A DNA stretch of 64,000 bases from Limnobaculum allomyrinae (GCF_016649425.1 NZ_JADRCR010000010.1:1-64000), one strand, 5' to 3'; shown: positions 35,501-45,601, counted from the first letter of the stretch. Made by a program: numbers and translations. Notes: generated by a model not told the origin, from the sequence alone.

Positions 35501-36276
35501 TCCTTCAAAAATGTAAGCAACTGTGCGGCAAAACCGTCAGGGTTTGCCGAATGTGCATTATGACCTGCTGCGGCTACAATACGCAGCGGAAAGTGATTTT
35601 CAAGCGCAATTTGCTGAAACTTTGCGTCCTGTTCACCACAGAGATAACAAAAAGGTATATTTCGCTGTTTTAACCGCGCATTTAACAATTCACCCAGAGG
35701 TGGCTGACAGCCTAACGACGTCGATTCCAGCATATGTGCCACATTATCGCCGTTATTGTGACTACGGCGCAAAATCAACTGCCGGCGGCTTTGATCGCTC
35801 AGATTGGCAAACACTGGCTGTTGATACCACTGAGATAACACCTCTGACAACGGCTGCTGGCGAAACTGTTCAGCCCAGCGACCGTCATGCTGTAAACGCG
35901 CCTGTCGTTCCGATTCAGAACTTAGTCCTGGGTTTCCCCCTTCGACCACCAGCCCGACTAATCCATCACTCTCACCAAAGCAGGTATGATACATCGCACT
36001 GCGACCACCGAGAGAGTAACCAATAAGAATATAGCGGTTAATATTACAGGCCAACAGCGTTTCAGCCAGTTGCTGACCTAACTGTTCGAAACCGTTAACA
36101 CTGATATCCTGCGACTTGCCGTGGCCGGGTAAATCAATAGTGAGGCAAGACCAGCGGTTAAGATAAGGTAACACGCTACTCCAATCCTGCCCGTCACCCA
36201 GTAATCCATGAAGAAACACCAGCCAGGGCTGATGGTTATCTGCCGCAGCCGATGGATAGCGGGTTACTGCCAGCAT
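35494..36276 (-). CDS. menH: 2-Succinyl-6-hydroxy-2,4-cyclohexadiene-1-carboxylate synthase
   Basis: The 260-residue alpha/beta hydrolase-fold enzyme eliminates pyruvate from the MenD product. [12 protein letters not shown] provides the oxyanion region. The nucleophile elbow is [14 protein letters not shown] (Ser near 88), and the final histidine lies in [13 protein letters not shown]. An aspartate in LCGEQDAKF completes the triad. Its start shares one base with the menD stop and its end overlaps menB. Operon member. Confidence 0.94.
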   Translation of the reverse strand: MLAVTRYPSAAADNHQPWLVFLHGLLGDGQDWSSVLPYLNRWSCLTIDLPGHGKSQDISVNGFEQLGQQLAETLLACNINRYILIGYSLGGRSAMYHTCFGESDGLVGLVVEGGNPGLSSESERQARLQHDGRWAEQFRQQPLSEVLSQWYQQPVFANLSDQSRRQLILRRSHNNGDNVAHMLESTSLGCQPPLGELLNARLKQRNIPFCYLCGEQDAKFQQIALENHFPLRIVAAAGHNAHSANPDGFAAQLLTFLKEC

Positions 36277-37949
36277 CAGAAGCTCACCACATCGTTAACT
36301 AACTGACGCAATGTTTCAGCGCCATCGTGTGGAGCTACCTGTAATTCCAACAGCAAAACACCGCCCTGTTGCCAGTGAGCGTCTACGGTTTGTTTTACCG
36401 CCTGCCAGCTTTTTGGGTTGGCATAGGTTAAGCCAAACATTGCCGCAGCATGCTCAAAGTTTATGCCGTGCGGCATGCGATAGAAACGCTCTCTTTCCGC
36501 TTCCGGCGTTGGCAGCAGTGAGAAAATCGAACCGCCGTCGTTGTTCACCACCACCAATACTACCGGAGCAGTACATTGTTTCATCAACGCCAGAGAGTTT
36601 AAATCGTACAGCGCGGAGATATCGCCCAGTACTGCCAGCATCGGCTTGTTTGCCGCACGTTGAACCCCTGCGGCAGTAGAAAATAAACCGTCAATCCCGC
36701 TGGCTCCACGGTTACTGTATACCGGATAGCCTGCCGGTAACTGTGCCAATGCATCGATCAATCGTACAATCAGACTATTACCCGCCCAAAACACACCGTT
36801 TGCCGGCAGCAGCTCGCTTAAATGACAGGCCAGTTGCGCTTCACCAAACTGATGTGCCAGAGATTCGGTAACATGAGTGCGAGCCCGTGTGGCTAAGAGA
36901 GTAAGTTGGTCAGCCCATGGTTGCCGGGCTTCTGCCGGATGCAGTTTCAGCCACTCACTGATATCAGCCACCAAACGGCGACCACAATGATTCGCCGGAT
37001 CTAAACGCCCGTTAATATGATCAATCAACCAATACTCTTTTGGACAACAGCTGGCTTGCCATTGCAGCATACGCTTACCGGTCAGGCTGGCACCAAATTG
37101 CACCACCATCTCGGCCTGTGCCAGTATCTCCTGCGCTTTGGGGTTATTCAGCCACAAATCCGCACAGGGTAATGGCTGCCCGCTACTGGAGAGCACATCC
37201 GCTAACAGCGGCCAGCCTAACGTTTTAGCCCAGGCGGCTACCTGTTTGCCCTGCTCTGCGCCCATGCGTGCCGCAACCACCACTCCACGACGCTGACGCC
37301 ACTGAGGCCAGTCCGACTGTTGTGTCACCATGCGTTTGTTATCGTTAATTAGCCAGGGTTTATCGCCTTGCCACCAGTCGCCTAATGTTTCAGACCAGTC
37401 AGCATAGGCAGAAGCATCACCACCATACAGCGGCTCCGCAAACGGGCAATTAATATGTAATGCTCCCTGTTTCTGTTCACTTAGCGCTTGATCGAGCGTT
37501 GAGGCCAGCCATGCGGCTGAAATATCCGGCGTAGGTCGGGGTAATGACAATGATTTACCCGGATGGTCGGCAAAAATACCCTGCTGACGAATGGCCTGAT
37601 TAGCACCGCAATCAATTAATTCAGGTGGACGATCGGCGGTCAGTAACACCAGACGCTCCCCTGTCAGACTGGCTTCAATCAATGCAGGATACAAATTTGC
37701 CACTGCCGTACCGGAAGTCACAATCACCGCAACCGGCTGACCGGTAACTTTAGCGATACCAAGAGCCAGATGGCCAAGACCGCGCTCATCAAAATGGGTA
37801 TGGCAGGTTATTTTGGCGTTGGCCGCCGCTTCCAGTGTAAGAGAGGTAGATCGGGAACCCGGCGCAATACACACATGTTGAACCCCGTGGCGGGTTAATG
37901 TTTCTAATAGCACTGCCGCCCAACGGCGGTTAAACACACTTATCGACAT
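36276..37949 (-). CDS. menD: SEPHCHC synthase (thiamine diphosphate enzyme)
   Basis: The 557-residue ThDP-dependent enzyme joins 2-oxoglutarate to isochorismate, the first committed menaquinone step. The N-terminal domain has [20 protein letters not shown] and the catalytic glutamate in [16 protein letters not shown]. The C-terminal domain has [21 protein letters not shown], and the cofactor motif [16 protein letters not shown] to [14 protein letters not shown]. Length is near E. coli (556). It is first of menDHBCE. The isochorismate synthase gene menF is not directly upstream, as it would be in E. coli, but about 7.7 kb away. Confidence 0.96.
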   Translation of the reverse strand: MSISVFNRRWAAVLLETLTRHGVQHVCIAPGSRSTSLTLEAAANAKITCHTHFDERGLGHLALGIAKVTGQPVAVIVTSGTAVANLYPALIEASLTGERLVLLTADRPPELIDCGANQAIRQQGIFADHPGKSLSLPRPTPDISAAWLASTLDQALSEQKQGALHINCPFAEPLYGGDASAYADWSETLGDWWQGDKPWLINDNKRMVTQQSDWPQWRQRRGVVVAARMGAEQGKQVAAWAKTLGWPLLADVLSSSGQPLPCADLWLNNPKAQEILAQAEMVVQFGASLTGKRMLQWQASCCPKEYWLIDHINGRLDPANHCGRRLVADISEWLKLHPAEARQPWADQLTLLATRARTHVTESLAHQFGEAQLACHLSELLPANGVFWAGNSLIVRLIDALAQLPAGYPVYSNRGASGIDGLFSTAAGVQRAANKPMLAVLGDISALYDLNSLALMKQCTAPVVLVVVNNDGGSIFSLLPTPEAERERFYRMPHGINFEHAAAMFGLTYANPKSWQAVKQTVDAHWQQGGVLLLELQVAPHDGAETLRQLVNDVVSF

Positions 37950-38230
37950 GGGGAGTTCACCGAAGATCAGCTTAATCTATTGATTTAGCTGAAAAATAGA
38001 ATCCATAATGGTCACATATATTACACTAAGCATGCAGTGGCGACAATGAAATGCCCGAATGGCGCGGGTTTGTCAGCAAACGTATTGATTTTTAAGTTAA
38101 TCCTCATGCCATGGCAACTTTTCATCCATCCTGCCTGTAGCATGATTGTTATGAATTATGGCAATAGGGGAAGTTCAGAAACATTAAGATACATTTAGTT
38201 TCAGGTGATTACAGATGATTGAAATTGTCG

Positions 38231-38791
38231 CTAATTTAAACGAAATGCTGACCTGTCACCAAAAACCATTAACCGCTGTTCACTGCTTTCCGGATCTTCA
38301 TCATGATCGTAGACTAACACTTTGAAATCCAGCAGCTTGGGAATAGCAGCATATTCCGGAGTTTGCAAAAACTCATTCATCACTTGCGCTAACAGATTCA
38401 TCCAGTACTGATACTTTTGCTGTTTATCATCGGTATCAAAATATCGGTAATCCTCATCTTCCACACAATTCATACTGCTGAAACACTGATACTTCCAGTC
38501 TCCGGTATTGTATTTAAGACTTAAAATACCTTCATCAGTCTGATAATAGTCCTTACGCGCCCCCGTCTGATAGTAATGCAGGATCTCATTCAGATAGCCC
38601 TGAGTCGTCAGACATAAATTCAGTTCCACACCTTCCCAAATGTTACAGTCAAAGGCAAACGCGGAGAACACCTCTCCGGGATGTGCGTCAATAAATTGGC
38701 TAACTTCATTTCTGACAAATAACATCACTGCATTAAACGAGGCTTGATTGTCTTTATCCAAAGTGGATATCTCCGATCCATAGAGTACCAA
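38231..38791 (-). CDS. DUF4303 protein
   Basis: The 186-residue acidic protein has the DUF4303 outline: an N-terminal helix LFVRNEVSQFIDAHPGEVFSAFAFDC, a strand pair with LNLCLTTQGYL, YNTGDWKYQCF, and a C-terminal VLVYDHDEDPESSEQR. No signal peptide or catalytic motif is seen. It lies eight bases downstream of yebB in the same direction, so the two are probably cotranscribed. DUF4303 proteins often occur among immunity-type genes, but no toxin is next to it here. Function unknown. Confidence 0.7.
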   Translation of the reverse strand: MVLYGSEISTLDKDNQASFNAVMLFVRNEVSQFIDAHPGEVFSAFAFDCNIWEGVELNLCLTTQGYLNEILHYYQTGARKDYYQTDEGILSLKYNTGDWKYQCFSSMNCVEDEDYRYFDTDDKQQKYQYWMNLLAQVMNEFLQTPEYAAIPKLLDFKVLVYDHDEDPESSEQRLMVFGDRSAFRLN

Positions 38792-38799
38792 TTGATGAT

Positions 38800-39405
38800 T
38801 TAGTGATAATACCAGTCAGGCTCAGTTTCATTCGCATCAGGGTGACTGTTAAATACTGGAACCAGAGTAGGATAAAACCACAAACTGGCTGGTGTTACGG
38901 TTTTACGATCCCAGAGTATCGCCCCTAAAAACCAAAAGTGCCAGAATTGTAACTTCGCATCGGGATTACTACTGAGCAGTGCGTCAAAGGTTTCAATTTT
39001 TCCTATGGAAATAGACAACCCTTCGCGATAGAGATCAAACACGAATTTGGAACAAAACTGACGGGAGGATTCATACTTAAAGCCAGTGTGATACAGCACT
39101 TTTAAACGTTCAGGCACCTTTTCAACCAGCGACTGTTTTTGTTGCTCGGTTAATCCCCCTTCCAGACGACGAACGCCGTAGCGCCCATCAACGGAACGGG
39201 AAACAAATTTAGTCAGCGTAGTGGTTTGGGACAGAGGAACTTTACTCTCCGCCACAATGTAATCCTTACCGTCATGGCCAATAATAATCCCAACGTGGTT
39301 ACTCCAGCAGGCAGATGCGGCAGAAACCTGACGAAACAGTAAATTACCAATACAGGTAAATACCACATCACCTACTTCATAGGTCGTCGGATAATTAACG
39401 TTCAT
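38800..39405 (-). CDS. yebB: YebB family (YiiX-like papain-fold) protein
   Basis: The 201-residue product aligns along its length with E. coli YebB, including [65 protein letters not shown] and [10 protein letters not shown]. The HVG histidine and the QFCSKF cysteine are the expected pair of a permuted NlpC/P60-papain-like (YiiX) fold, which acts on peptidoglycan peptides, lipids or amides in other members. No signal peptide is visible, so cytoplasmic. The substrate is unknown. Followed eight bases later by the DUF4303 gene. Confidence 0.9.
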   Translation of the reverse strand: MNVNYPTTYEVGDVVFTCIGNLLFRQVSAASACWSNHVGIIIGHDGKDYIVAESKVPLSQTTTLTKFVSRSVDGRYGVRRLEGGLTEQQKQSLVEKVPERLKVLYHTGFKYESSRQFCSKFVFDLYREGLSISIGKIETFDALLSSNPDAKLQFWHFWFLGAILWDRKTVTPASLWFYPTLVPVFNSHPDANETEPDWYYH

Positions 39406-39528
39406 AGCGATTCCTTTAACTTACGGGACGTTGATTAAACAGAAATTTCCCACAAATTATCCAGTTAGCACTATTGAATCAATAACCTCGACAAACCTTT
39501 ACTATCACTGACAAATCTGACAGTTCTG

Positions 39529-41175
39529 TCAGTTAATTATCCCTGCTTCTCCATCAGAGTGACTCTCTTCATCCTGCACTTCCAACACGTAATAAGCCAC
39601 TGCGCAAAACAGCGAATTAAGCCTTCTCATATCCGCCAGCAAGCCCATATGCAGTGAACTGGTCTCCATGCTTTGCAGATTCTTATGATGCAGGCGCTCT
39701 ACGTGCCCTAAAGAGTAACGCTGATTCAACAAACGAAAACGGTGCTTGGCGCGACGCAGGCGACGGGCATTATCAATATCACCGGACAGGAATACCGACA
39801 TGGCTAAGTCCAGATTTTTAACCAGACGTAAATACAAAGTATTGAGTTCTTCCATGCCTTTTAAAGAAAAAGATTTACGTACTCCCAGCGATTTAGAAGA
39901 TACCTCAGAGGTCATACGGTCAATGATCTCTCCCGCCTGTTCCAGATTTACCGCGGTATCAATAATTTCCGCCCAGCGGCGGGAATCCACCGTGCTTAAA
40001 CTCTCTTGTGGCAGTCTTGCCAGATAGAGCTTAATCGCGCCGTACAACATATCCGATTCATCTTTCAAATGAGCCACTTCACGGCGGTGCTGCTGATTCC
40101 CTGCTAACACTTCATTAAAGCCCACCAACATTTGCTCTACCACATCCCCCAAACGCAGAGTTTCCCGTACCGCATTGGCCAGTGCCAGCGAAGGTGTATC
40201 CAATGCAGCACTATCCAGATAGCGAGGGGTTAACTGAGCGGCCATCGCAGGGTCTTCCGCTATCATACGGGTTGTCAGGCGAGCCATTGGATTAACCAGT
40301 GGCAACATCAAAATACAGCGCAGCAGGTTGTACAAGACGTGGAAATAGATCACCACTTCCGCAGCAGGCAGTGAGTACTGACGTAGCCATTGAGTCAGTA
40401 CTGCGATCCACGGTACCACCAGCACACAACCAATAATCTTAAACAGCAGACTGCCCAATACCAGACGTCGCGACGTTGCTCCCTGTCCACGACTGCTAAG
40501 CAAAGCTAAGAAGCCGCTGCCCAGGTTGGAACCAATGACAATACACAGAGCAATATTAAGTGGTACCAGCCCGGTGGCAGCCAGCGTGGCGGTTAACAGC
40601 ACTGCCGCCAGACTGGAGTAACTCACCATGGCAAACAGTGCGCCAATTAATAACGCTAAAACGGCATCACCAGCCAGAGAGGAGAAAACCTCCCGTACTG
40701 CGCTGGCCTGAGTAATGGGTTCGGCAGAAATGACAATCAGCTGCAGAGCCAGCAAAATCAACCCCAGTCCGATACCGGCTCGACCCACTTGCCCGATACG
40801 GGTTTTCTTCTGGCTTAAAAAGGTAATCACACCAAACAGAATCAAAAGCGGCGATAACCAGGAGAGATCAAAGGTTAGCACTCGCGCCATTAGCGCTGTA
40901 CCCACATCCGCGCCTAACAGAATCACCAGCGCTGGCGCTAAACCAATTAGCCCCTGAGAGACAAAAGAGATCACCAGTAATGCTGTTGCGTTGCTGCTTT
41001 GCACCAGCGCGGTTACCCCCACCCCGGCAATAAATGCCCGCCATTTTTTTCGAATACTGGCGCTCAATATCCGACGAAGATCGGAACCAAACACCCGCAT
41101 CACACCGGTACGAACAATATGAGTTCCCCAAACTAACAGGGCCACAGAGGAGAGCAAATGAAGCAAGGTCAGCAT
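39529..41175 (-). CDS. yjbB: Na/phosphate cotransporter family protein YjbB
   Basis: This 548-residue protein has two NptA/PNaS repeats with eight or nine membrane segments, each repeat marked by ALVQSSNATALLVISFVSQGL and AMVSYSSLAAVLLTATLAATGL (QSS motif, altered to YSS in the second). The cytoplasmic C-terminus (from about 340) is a PhoU-like helical domain. E. coli YjbB exports phosphate when overproduced. Length matches. Sodium-coupled phosphate export is the family expectation. The loss of Q in the second repeat also occurs in some relatives as far as I recall. It lies 126 bp beyond the nucleoside hydrolase gene. Confidence 0.9.
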   Translation of the reverse strand: MLTLLHLLSSVALLVWGTHIVRTGVMRVFGSDLRRILSASIRKKWRAFIAGVGVTALVQSSNATALLVISFVSQGLIGLAPALVILLGADVGTALMARVLTFDLSWLSPLLILFGVITFLSQKKTRIGQVGRAGIGLGLILLALQLIVISAEPITQASAVREVFSSLAGDAVLALLIGALFAMVSYSSLAAVLLTATLAATGLVPLNIALCIVIGSNLGSGFLALLSSRGQGATSRRLVLGSLLFKIIGCVLVVPWIAVLTQWLRQYSLPAAEVVIYFHVLYNLLRCILMLPLVNPMARLTTRMIAEDPAMAAQLTPRYLDSAALDTPSLALANAVRETLRLGDVVEQMLVGFNEVLAGNQQHRREVAHLKDESDMLYGAIKLYLARLPQESLSTVDSRRWAEIIDTAVNLEQAGEIIDRMTSEVSSKSLGVRKSFSLKGMEELNTLYLRLVKNLDLAMSVFLSGDIDNARRLRRAKHRFRLLNQRYSLGHVERLHHKNLQSMETSSLHMGLLADMRRLNSLFCAVAYYVLEVQDEESHSDGEAGIIN

Positions 41176-41262
41176 AGCAATGTCCTGTTATTCAATTTCA
41201 GAAGAACGCTCCTGTTTATTGAATGTAATAAACCACCTGTTTAATATTTAAAAATAGCAATA

Positions 41263-41286
41263 GAAGGCGCAGATGACGACGCCTTC
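41263..41286 (-). terminator. Possible terminator after the nucleoside hydrolase gene
   Basis: GAAGGCG (41263-41269) pairs with CGCCTTC (41280-41286) in the gap before yjbB. The T-rich part on the minus strand begins several bases later, so it is only a moderate candidate. Confidence 0.45.
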
Positions 41287-41301
41287 AGGCTTATAGTTGA
41301 A

Positions 41302-42285
41302 CTAACGATAATGATTCAAGTTATGATGAATAATCGACAACAGCTTCTGATTATCAACTGATTGTAGCACGGTAACCGGTTTACCCTGTGCCGGTGCGAT
41401 ACCCACATCTAAGCGAAGATTATGCGGATCGCGCTGCCAGGTAGTACCACGAGTTAATACCCCTTCCAGTGCCACATCGACATAACGGGACGTATAGGTA
41501 GCCACGCTACGATCCAACAACCAGGCGACAACTAACACATCATGGATCCAACAGCCAGGTAGCCCCCGAGTTTGAATGGAGTAATCCATCCATGGTCGTA
41601 TAGTTTCCACCAGAAAGTGACACAGCGGCGTATCGATTTCCGCTATTTTATCTAAATCCTGATGCAACATTTGCGTTTGTACCGTGGCATCCATAGGAAC
41701 CAGCGTAATATTAGCGCCGCTGGTCAATACCACATGAGCCGCTTCCGGGTCGACGCCAAAGTTAGTATCTTTAATATAACCATCAACGTTAAATACGCCG
41801 CCCATAATCACAATTTCAGCCACATGGTGAACCAAATCCGGATAGAGCTGGATAGCATGCGCAATATTGGTTAATGGGCCAATGGCGACTAAGGTAATTT
41901 CACCGGGATTACTGCAAATCAGTTGTCCTATTTCATGGGCTGCCAGTGGAGCTTCATAATCCGCCATGCGCAAGGTTGGTACCTGTTGCCACAGATTAGT
42001 CAAACCGCTGCGTTCGGCACCATGGTCTAGCTTATCCCGCCATGGGCCTGCCGGTTCAACCAATGCCTGTGAAGCACCCCGGCGTACCGGAATATTCAGT
42101 CCCAGGCGCTCCACTAATGCACGCGCCACCGAAAAACCCACCATACTGGGCGTATTACCAGAAACCGTCGTGATCAACTCCAGCGAAATATCCGGTGCAG
42201 CAATGGCTAAAGCCAGTGCCAGACCATCATCTACATTGGCACCAACCACGCCATTTCCCGGATCGCAATCAATTATTAAGCGCAT
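41302..42285 (-). CDS. Nucleoside hydrolase with expanded DPG-DD motif
   Basis: The 327-residue IU-nucleoside hydrolase superfamily enzyme cuts the N-glycosidic bond of ribonucleosides. The calcium site is unusual: D6 and D8 in IIDCDPG are separated from D19-D20 in ANVDDGLAL by a seven-residue insertion relative to the standard DPG-x-DD. The middle motif LVAIGPLTNIAHAI, MGGVFNVDG, DTNFGVDPEAAHVVL and the late HD pair (WIHDVLVVAW) are present, so it should be active. Substrate preference is not clear. It begins two bases after a LacI-type gene, suggesting an operon controlled by that repressor. Confidence 0.87.
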   Translation of the reverse strand: MRLIIDCDPGNGVVGANVDDGLALALAIAAPDISLELITTVSGNTPSMVGFSVARALVERLGLNIPVRRGASQALVEPAGPWRDKLDHGAERSGLTNLWQQVPTLRMADYEAPLAAHEIGQLICSNPGEITLVAIGPLTNIAHAIQLYPDLVHHVAEIVIMGGVFNVDGYIKDTNFGVDPEAAHVVLTSGANITLVPMDATVQTQMLHQDLDKIAEIDTPLCHFLVETIRPWMDYSIQTRGLPGCWIHDVLVVAWLLDRSVATYTSRYVDVALEGVLTRGTTWQRDPHNLRLDVGIAPAQGKPVTVLQSVDNQKLLSIIHHNLNHYR

Positions 42286-42287
42286 AA

Positions 42288-43340
42288 TTATCTTTTCAGT
42301 TTAGTCGAGTGAACCGCCCGCTGTGGCGAACACCCGCAGGATTCGCCTGGTTGTAGCTCAAAGGCAAACTCTTGTACGTTAGGAAAATCATTCCAATTCT
42401 TCAGCATCTCAATGGCCGCTTTAGCCATTTTGCTCACCGGTTGACGCACAGTGGTTAAGGAAGGCACGTTAAATTGTGATTCAACGGTACCGTTAAAACA
42501 CACCAGCGCCAGCTCATCAGGTACAGAAATCGAACGCTCAGACAGGGCTCGTAAGCACCCTAAAGCCTGCAACTCATTAGTTGCAAATAAAGCTCTGGGC
42601 AGTTTGCCCTGCAACATCTGTTCTGCCGCCCTATACCCCCCCTCGCGGGTATAGTCGGTGGAAAAAATCCACTGCTCGTTAACCGTTAAACCATTTTGCT
42701 GTAGCGCATCCCGCCAGCCATTAATACGATCCTGTGTATTCAGCATCTCCTTCGGCCCGCAAATGATGGCAATATCGCGATAGCCATGTTCAATCAGATG
42801 CGAAGTTGCCTGAAAAGCCGCCGCTTGCTCATCTACGCGAATGGCACTCACCTTAAGTGCTGGATCGACCCGATCCAGCATCACAAACGGCGTACCACTG
42901 GCCTGAATCAGCTCAATATAAGGATGACGGTCAACGCTGGTGTACAGCAATCCATCCACCTGACGGTGCAACAAATTATTAATCAGCTCCAATTCACGTT
43001 GGCGGTCATCTCCTGCATCGCCTAATAACAATACCTGACCGTGGGTGAATGCCTCCTGTTGGAGAGCATGAGCCATAGAAGAAATAAATGGGTTAGAGAT
43101 ATTTGGCACAACCAGACCATAGGTACGAGTAGTTCCCGATGCTAAGGCTCTGGCTATGCCATTTGGCCGGTATCCTGTTTTTTTAATCGCCGCTAACACG
43201 CGCTCGCGAGTCGCTTCTGCAACCGGACGCGGCCCGTTATTGATCACATAACTGACCACGGCAACCGATGTCCCCGCTTCACGTGCCACATCGGAACGCG
43301 TTACGCGGCGAGAATATTGATTCAACACTGCGTTACTCAC
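42288..43340 (-). CDS. LacI family transcriptional regulator
   Basis: The 350-residue repressor has an N-terminal helix-turn-helix (TRSDVAREAGTSVAVVSYVINNG, residues 14-36), a hinge helix with NGIARALAS, and a periplasmic-binding-like effector domain (TYGLVVPNISNPF to FATNELQALGCL). Translation probably starts at GTG 43340. It sits between an MFS gene and a nucleoside hydrolase gene on the same strand. The twin palindromes at 45004-45042, with the CG centre usual for LacI operators, are its likely sites. The effector is unknown, perhaps a nucleoside or ribose derivative. Confidence 0.9.
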   Translation of the reverse strand: MSNAVLNQYSRRVTRSDVAREAGTSVAVVSYVINNGPRPVAEATRERVLAAIKKTGYRPNGIARALASGTTRTYGLVVPNISNPFISSMAHALQQEAFTHGQVLLLGDAGDDRQRELELINNLLHRQVDGLLYTSVDRHPYIELIQASGTPFVMLDRVDPALKVSAIRVDEQAAAFQATSHLIEHGYRDIAIICGPKEMLNTQDRINGWRDALQQNGLTVNEQWIFSTDYTREGGYRAAEQMLQGKLPRALFATNELQALGCLRALSERSISVPDELALVCFNGTVESQFNVPSLTTVRQPVSKMAKAAIEMLKNWNDFPNVQEFAFELQPGESCGCSPQRAVHSTKLKR

Positions 43341-43473
43341 TTAATCTGCCTGGCAGATAAAAATAACTATGGTTATCAGAATTTTATACAGGATACCCAA
43401 CCTGATTACGGAAAAATACCCAACTCAGACAATAACATATCATTTTGTCGGGAATTAATCGGCACACATCAGG

Positions 43474-44880
43474 CTATATTGCATCTTCCGGCAGGTTAAG
43501 ATCGCGCCCCCGGGTTTCCGGCGCAAAAAAGGTTGCAACTAAACCGATACCCGCCATAAACACGAAATAGACCGCAATCGGCCACCAGTGACCGGTATAA
43601 GACAGCATGGCTGAAGCCACAAGCGGCGCCGTTCCGCCTGACATAATAGAACCCAGCTCTTTAGCCACCGCCATTTTAGTATAACGGTTAGTGACACCAA
43701 ACAGCTCAACACCCCATGCTGCCTGTACACCAAAGATACCCAGTGATGCCAGCCCCATACCAACAATGATGGTAATCATCACAATAATCGGTTCGCGGGT
43801 TTCCAGCAGCATAAAGGCCGGAAATGCATACAGAACCAGCAAAATACAAAACCAGCGATAGGTAATTCGACGACCAAACCGATCGGATAGCCATCCGGCC
43901 AGCGGAATAATCAGGAAACCCAACAACGAAGCAATAAATACTGCCATGGTGGGTACTGACTTATCAACCATCAGAACTTTCGCCACATAGCCGATAATAA
44001 AGCCCTGAGCCAGATAGGAAGGTCCATTCTCACCAATACGTAAACCGACCATAATCCAGAAAGCTTTGGTACGTTTCCAGAAACTACGCGTATCTTTCTG
44101 CTTGACTTGCTGGTGCCCTTTTTCCATGGCTAAACGGCGCTGCTCTTCCAGAACCTGTTTTTGACGCTCAAATACCGGCGTTTCACGCATATGACGACGG
44201 ATAAACAGCGCAACCGCAGCAATCAAAATACTGGACAGGAACGGTATACGCCATCCCCACTCCAGTAAGCTTTGCTTATCCATTTGCAACACAATCAGCC
44301 ATACCAAAGAGGCCAGTAAAGTACCGCTGTTAGAGCCCAGTGCAATGATTGATGACACCAGACCACGTTTCTCAGCCGGGGCATACTCTCCCAACATCAC
44401 AGCACCACCGGAAAGTTCTGCGCCAGCCCCCAGCCCTTGCATAAAACGCAGAAAGGCTAAACAGCCCGGAGCCCATAAACCGATAGTGGCATAACTGGGT
44501 ATCAGGCCAATTAAGGTGGTTGAAGCCCCCATCAGCGTGATAGTAATCACCATCACTAACTTACGTCCTTTGCGATCTCCCAGCCAGCCAAACAACAATG
44601 CGCCAATCGGTCGGGCAATAAAGCCAACTGAATAGGTAGCAAAGCTGGAGATTAAAGCCACAACCGGAGTGGCGTTCGGAAAGAAGACATCACCGAAAAT
44701 GATCCCCGCCGCCAGTCCGTATAGTGCAAAATCGGCGTATTCCATGGTGGTACCTAACCAGCATGAAAACGTCGCCCGCCAGAAATCCTTACGCCCTTCC
44801 TGTGTTGTCAGCCTCTCATCGGCTGCCGTCATCTCTGACGAAGCCTGAGGTAATGACTCAGAGCTATTTATTATTGTCAT
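43474..44880 (-). CDS. MFS transporter of the metabolite:H+ symporter (MHS) type
   Basis: The 468-residue, twelve-span major facilitator has the MHS-family N-terminus (FWRATFSCWLGTTMEYADFALYGLAAG), the cytoplasmic loop GWLGDRKGRKLVMV, the GAGAELSGGAVMLGEYAP motif and the second-half loop LAGWLSDRFGRRITYR. A charged central loop is rich in KQ/EE. Relatives carry citrate, shikimate, proline/betaine or related solutes. The neighbouring LacI and nucleoside hydrolase genes point to the same pathway, so a nucleoside-related substrate is possible but unusual for MHS. Preceded by twin operators at 124-162 bp. Confidence 0.88.
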   Translation of the reverse strand: MTIINSSESLPQASSEMTAADERLTTQEGRKDFWRATFSCWLGTTMEYADFALYGLAAGIIFGDVFFPNATPVVALISSFATYSVGFIARPIGALLFGWLGDRKGRKLVMVITITLMGASTTLIGLIPSYATIGLWAPGCLAFLRFMQGLGAGAELSGGAVMLGEYAPAEKRGLVSSIIALGSNSGTLLASLVWLIVLQMDKQSLLEWGWRIPFLSSILIAAVALFIRRHMRETPVFERQKQVLEEQRRLAMEKGHQQVKQKDTRSFWKRTKAFWIMVGLRIGENGPSYLAQGFIIGYVAKVLMVDKSVPTMAVFIASLLGFLIIPLAGWLSDRFGRRITYRWFCILLVLYAFPAFMLLETREPIIVMITIIVGMGLASLGIFGVQAAWGVELFGVTNRYTKMAVAKELGSIMSGGTAPLVASAMLSYTGHWWPIAVYFVFMAGIGLVATFFAPETRGRDLNLPEDAI

Positions 44881-45003
44881 TCGTTATCCCCTGTGTGATA
44901 CAGATTAACAGCCGGCATCCGGCGTGTTACTTGCCCATATAACCAACAAACTGACTGGCCAATTATCAATCAAGCACAATCATTTCGTTATGCTGCAAAG
45001 TTT

Positions 45004-45019
45004 ATCTACCCGCGTAGAT
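45004..45019. promoter_or_regulatory. Palindromic operator 1 upstream of the MFS gene
   Basis: ATCTACCCGCGTAGAT is an inverted repeat with perfect 6-bp arms and a CpG at the exact centre of dyad, the usual form of LacI-family operators. A LacI-type gene lies two genes downstream. Confidence 0.75.
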
Positions 45020-45026
45020 AGATCAA

Positions 45027-45042
45027 ATCTACTCGCGTAGAT
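45027..45042. promoter_or_regulatory. Palindromic operator 2 upstream of the MFS gene
   Basis: ATCTACTCGCGTAGAT differs from operator 1 by one base outside the arms. The centres are 23 bp apart, close to two helical turns, allowing two dimers on one face of DNA. Confidence 0.75.
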
Positions 45043-45133
45043 CTTGAAGTGGCTCACAAAATGCGTTGTTTTTACCTGAGTAATGTGACAAGAAAATGAA
45101 TGAACCTAAAAATGAATAACTAAAAAAGAGAAA

Positions 45134-45601
45134 TTACAGCCAACGTCGCACTCGCTGACAATAACGCTGATAGTTCTCACCAAAAATCTCAGCCAGCGCC
45201 CTTTCTTCCGGAATGATTTGAAAGCGTGTAATAAACCCAATAAATAACACAACCCCTGCCAGACTCAGCAAATTTCCTAACCATAAACAGATGCTCAACA
45301 ATAGTAACGCTAATGCCAGATACATCGGATTGCGGGAAAAAGCATACAGTCCGCTATCAACCAGAGTGGTAGCTGAATTGACTTTGACAGGATTTACCGT
45401 GGTCTTCTGGCGATAGAACATCGCCAGACTGGATAAACCAATAATACCGGAGGCCAGAAAACAGATACCAGACACCACCGACATTAAGGTAGATGCCGTT
45501 CGAAATGACGGGAACCACCAGTTAATTAAGCCAATAAGCAGCAAAGAGACAGCGAAAATAATCGGTGGTGGAAAACGTAGCTCAAGTGCTGAACATCTCA
45601 T
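45134..45601 (-). CDS. Isoprenylcysteine carboxyl methyltransferase-like membrane protein
   Basis: The 155-residue protein has four hydrophobic segments and the ICMT/PEMT-family C-terminal signature: GLYAFSRNPMYLALALLLLS, then EERALAEIFGENYQRYCQRVRRWL (the RNPMY and E-E-x-L-x-x-x-F-G-x-x-Y motifs, which bind S-adenosylmethionine in membrane methyltransferases). Bacterial members act on unknown or lipid substrates. It ends before the MFS operators and starts ten bases from the menF stop on the same strand, so it may be cotranscribed with menF. Confidence 0.85.
   Translation of the reverse strand: MRCSALELRFPPPIIFAVSLLLIGLINWWFPSFRTASTLMSVVSGICFLASGIIGLSSLAMFYRQKTTVNPVKVNSATTLVDSGLYAFSRNPMYLALALLLLSICLWLGNLLSLAGVVLFIGFITRFQIIPEERALAEIFGENYQRYCQRVRRWL

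Noticed and set aside
45004-45042. Reading the paired palindromes as a small CRISPR-like or transposon end
   Set aside because: Only two copies, each a self-complementary 16-mer upstream of a promoter, which fits operators much better.
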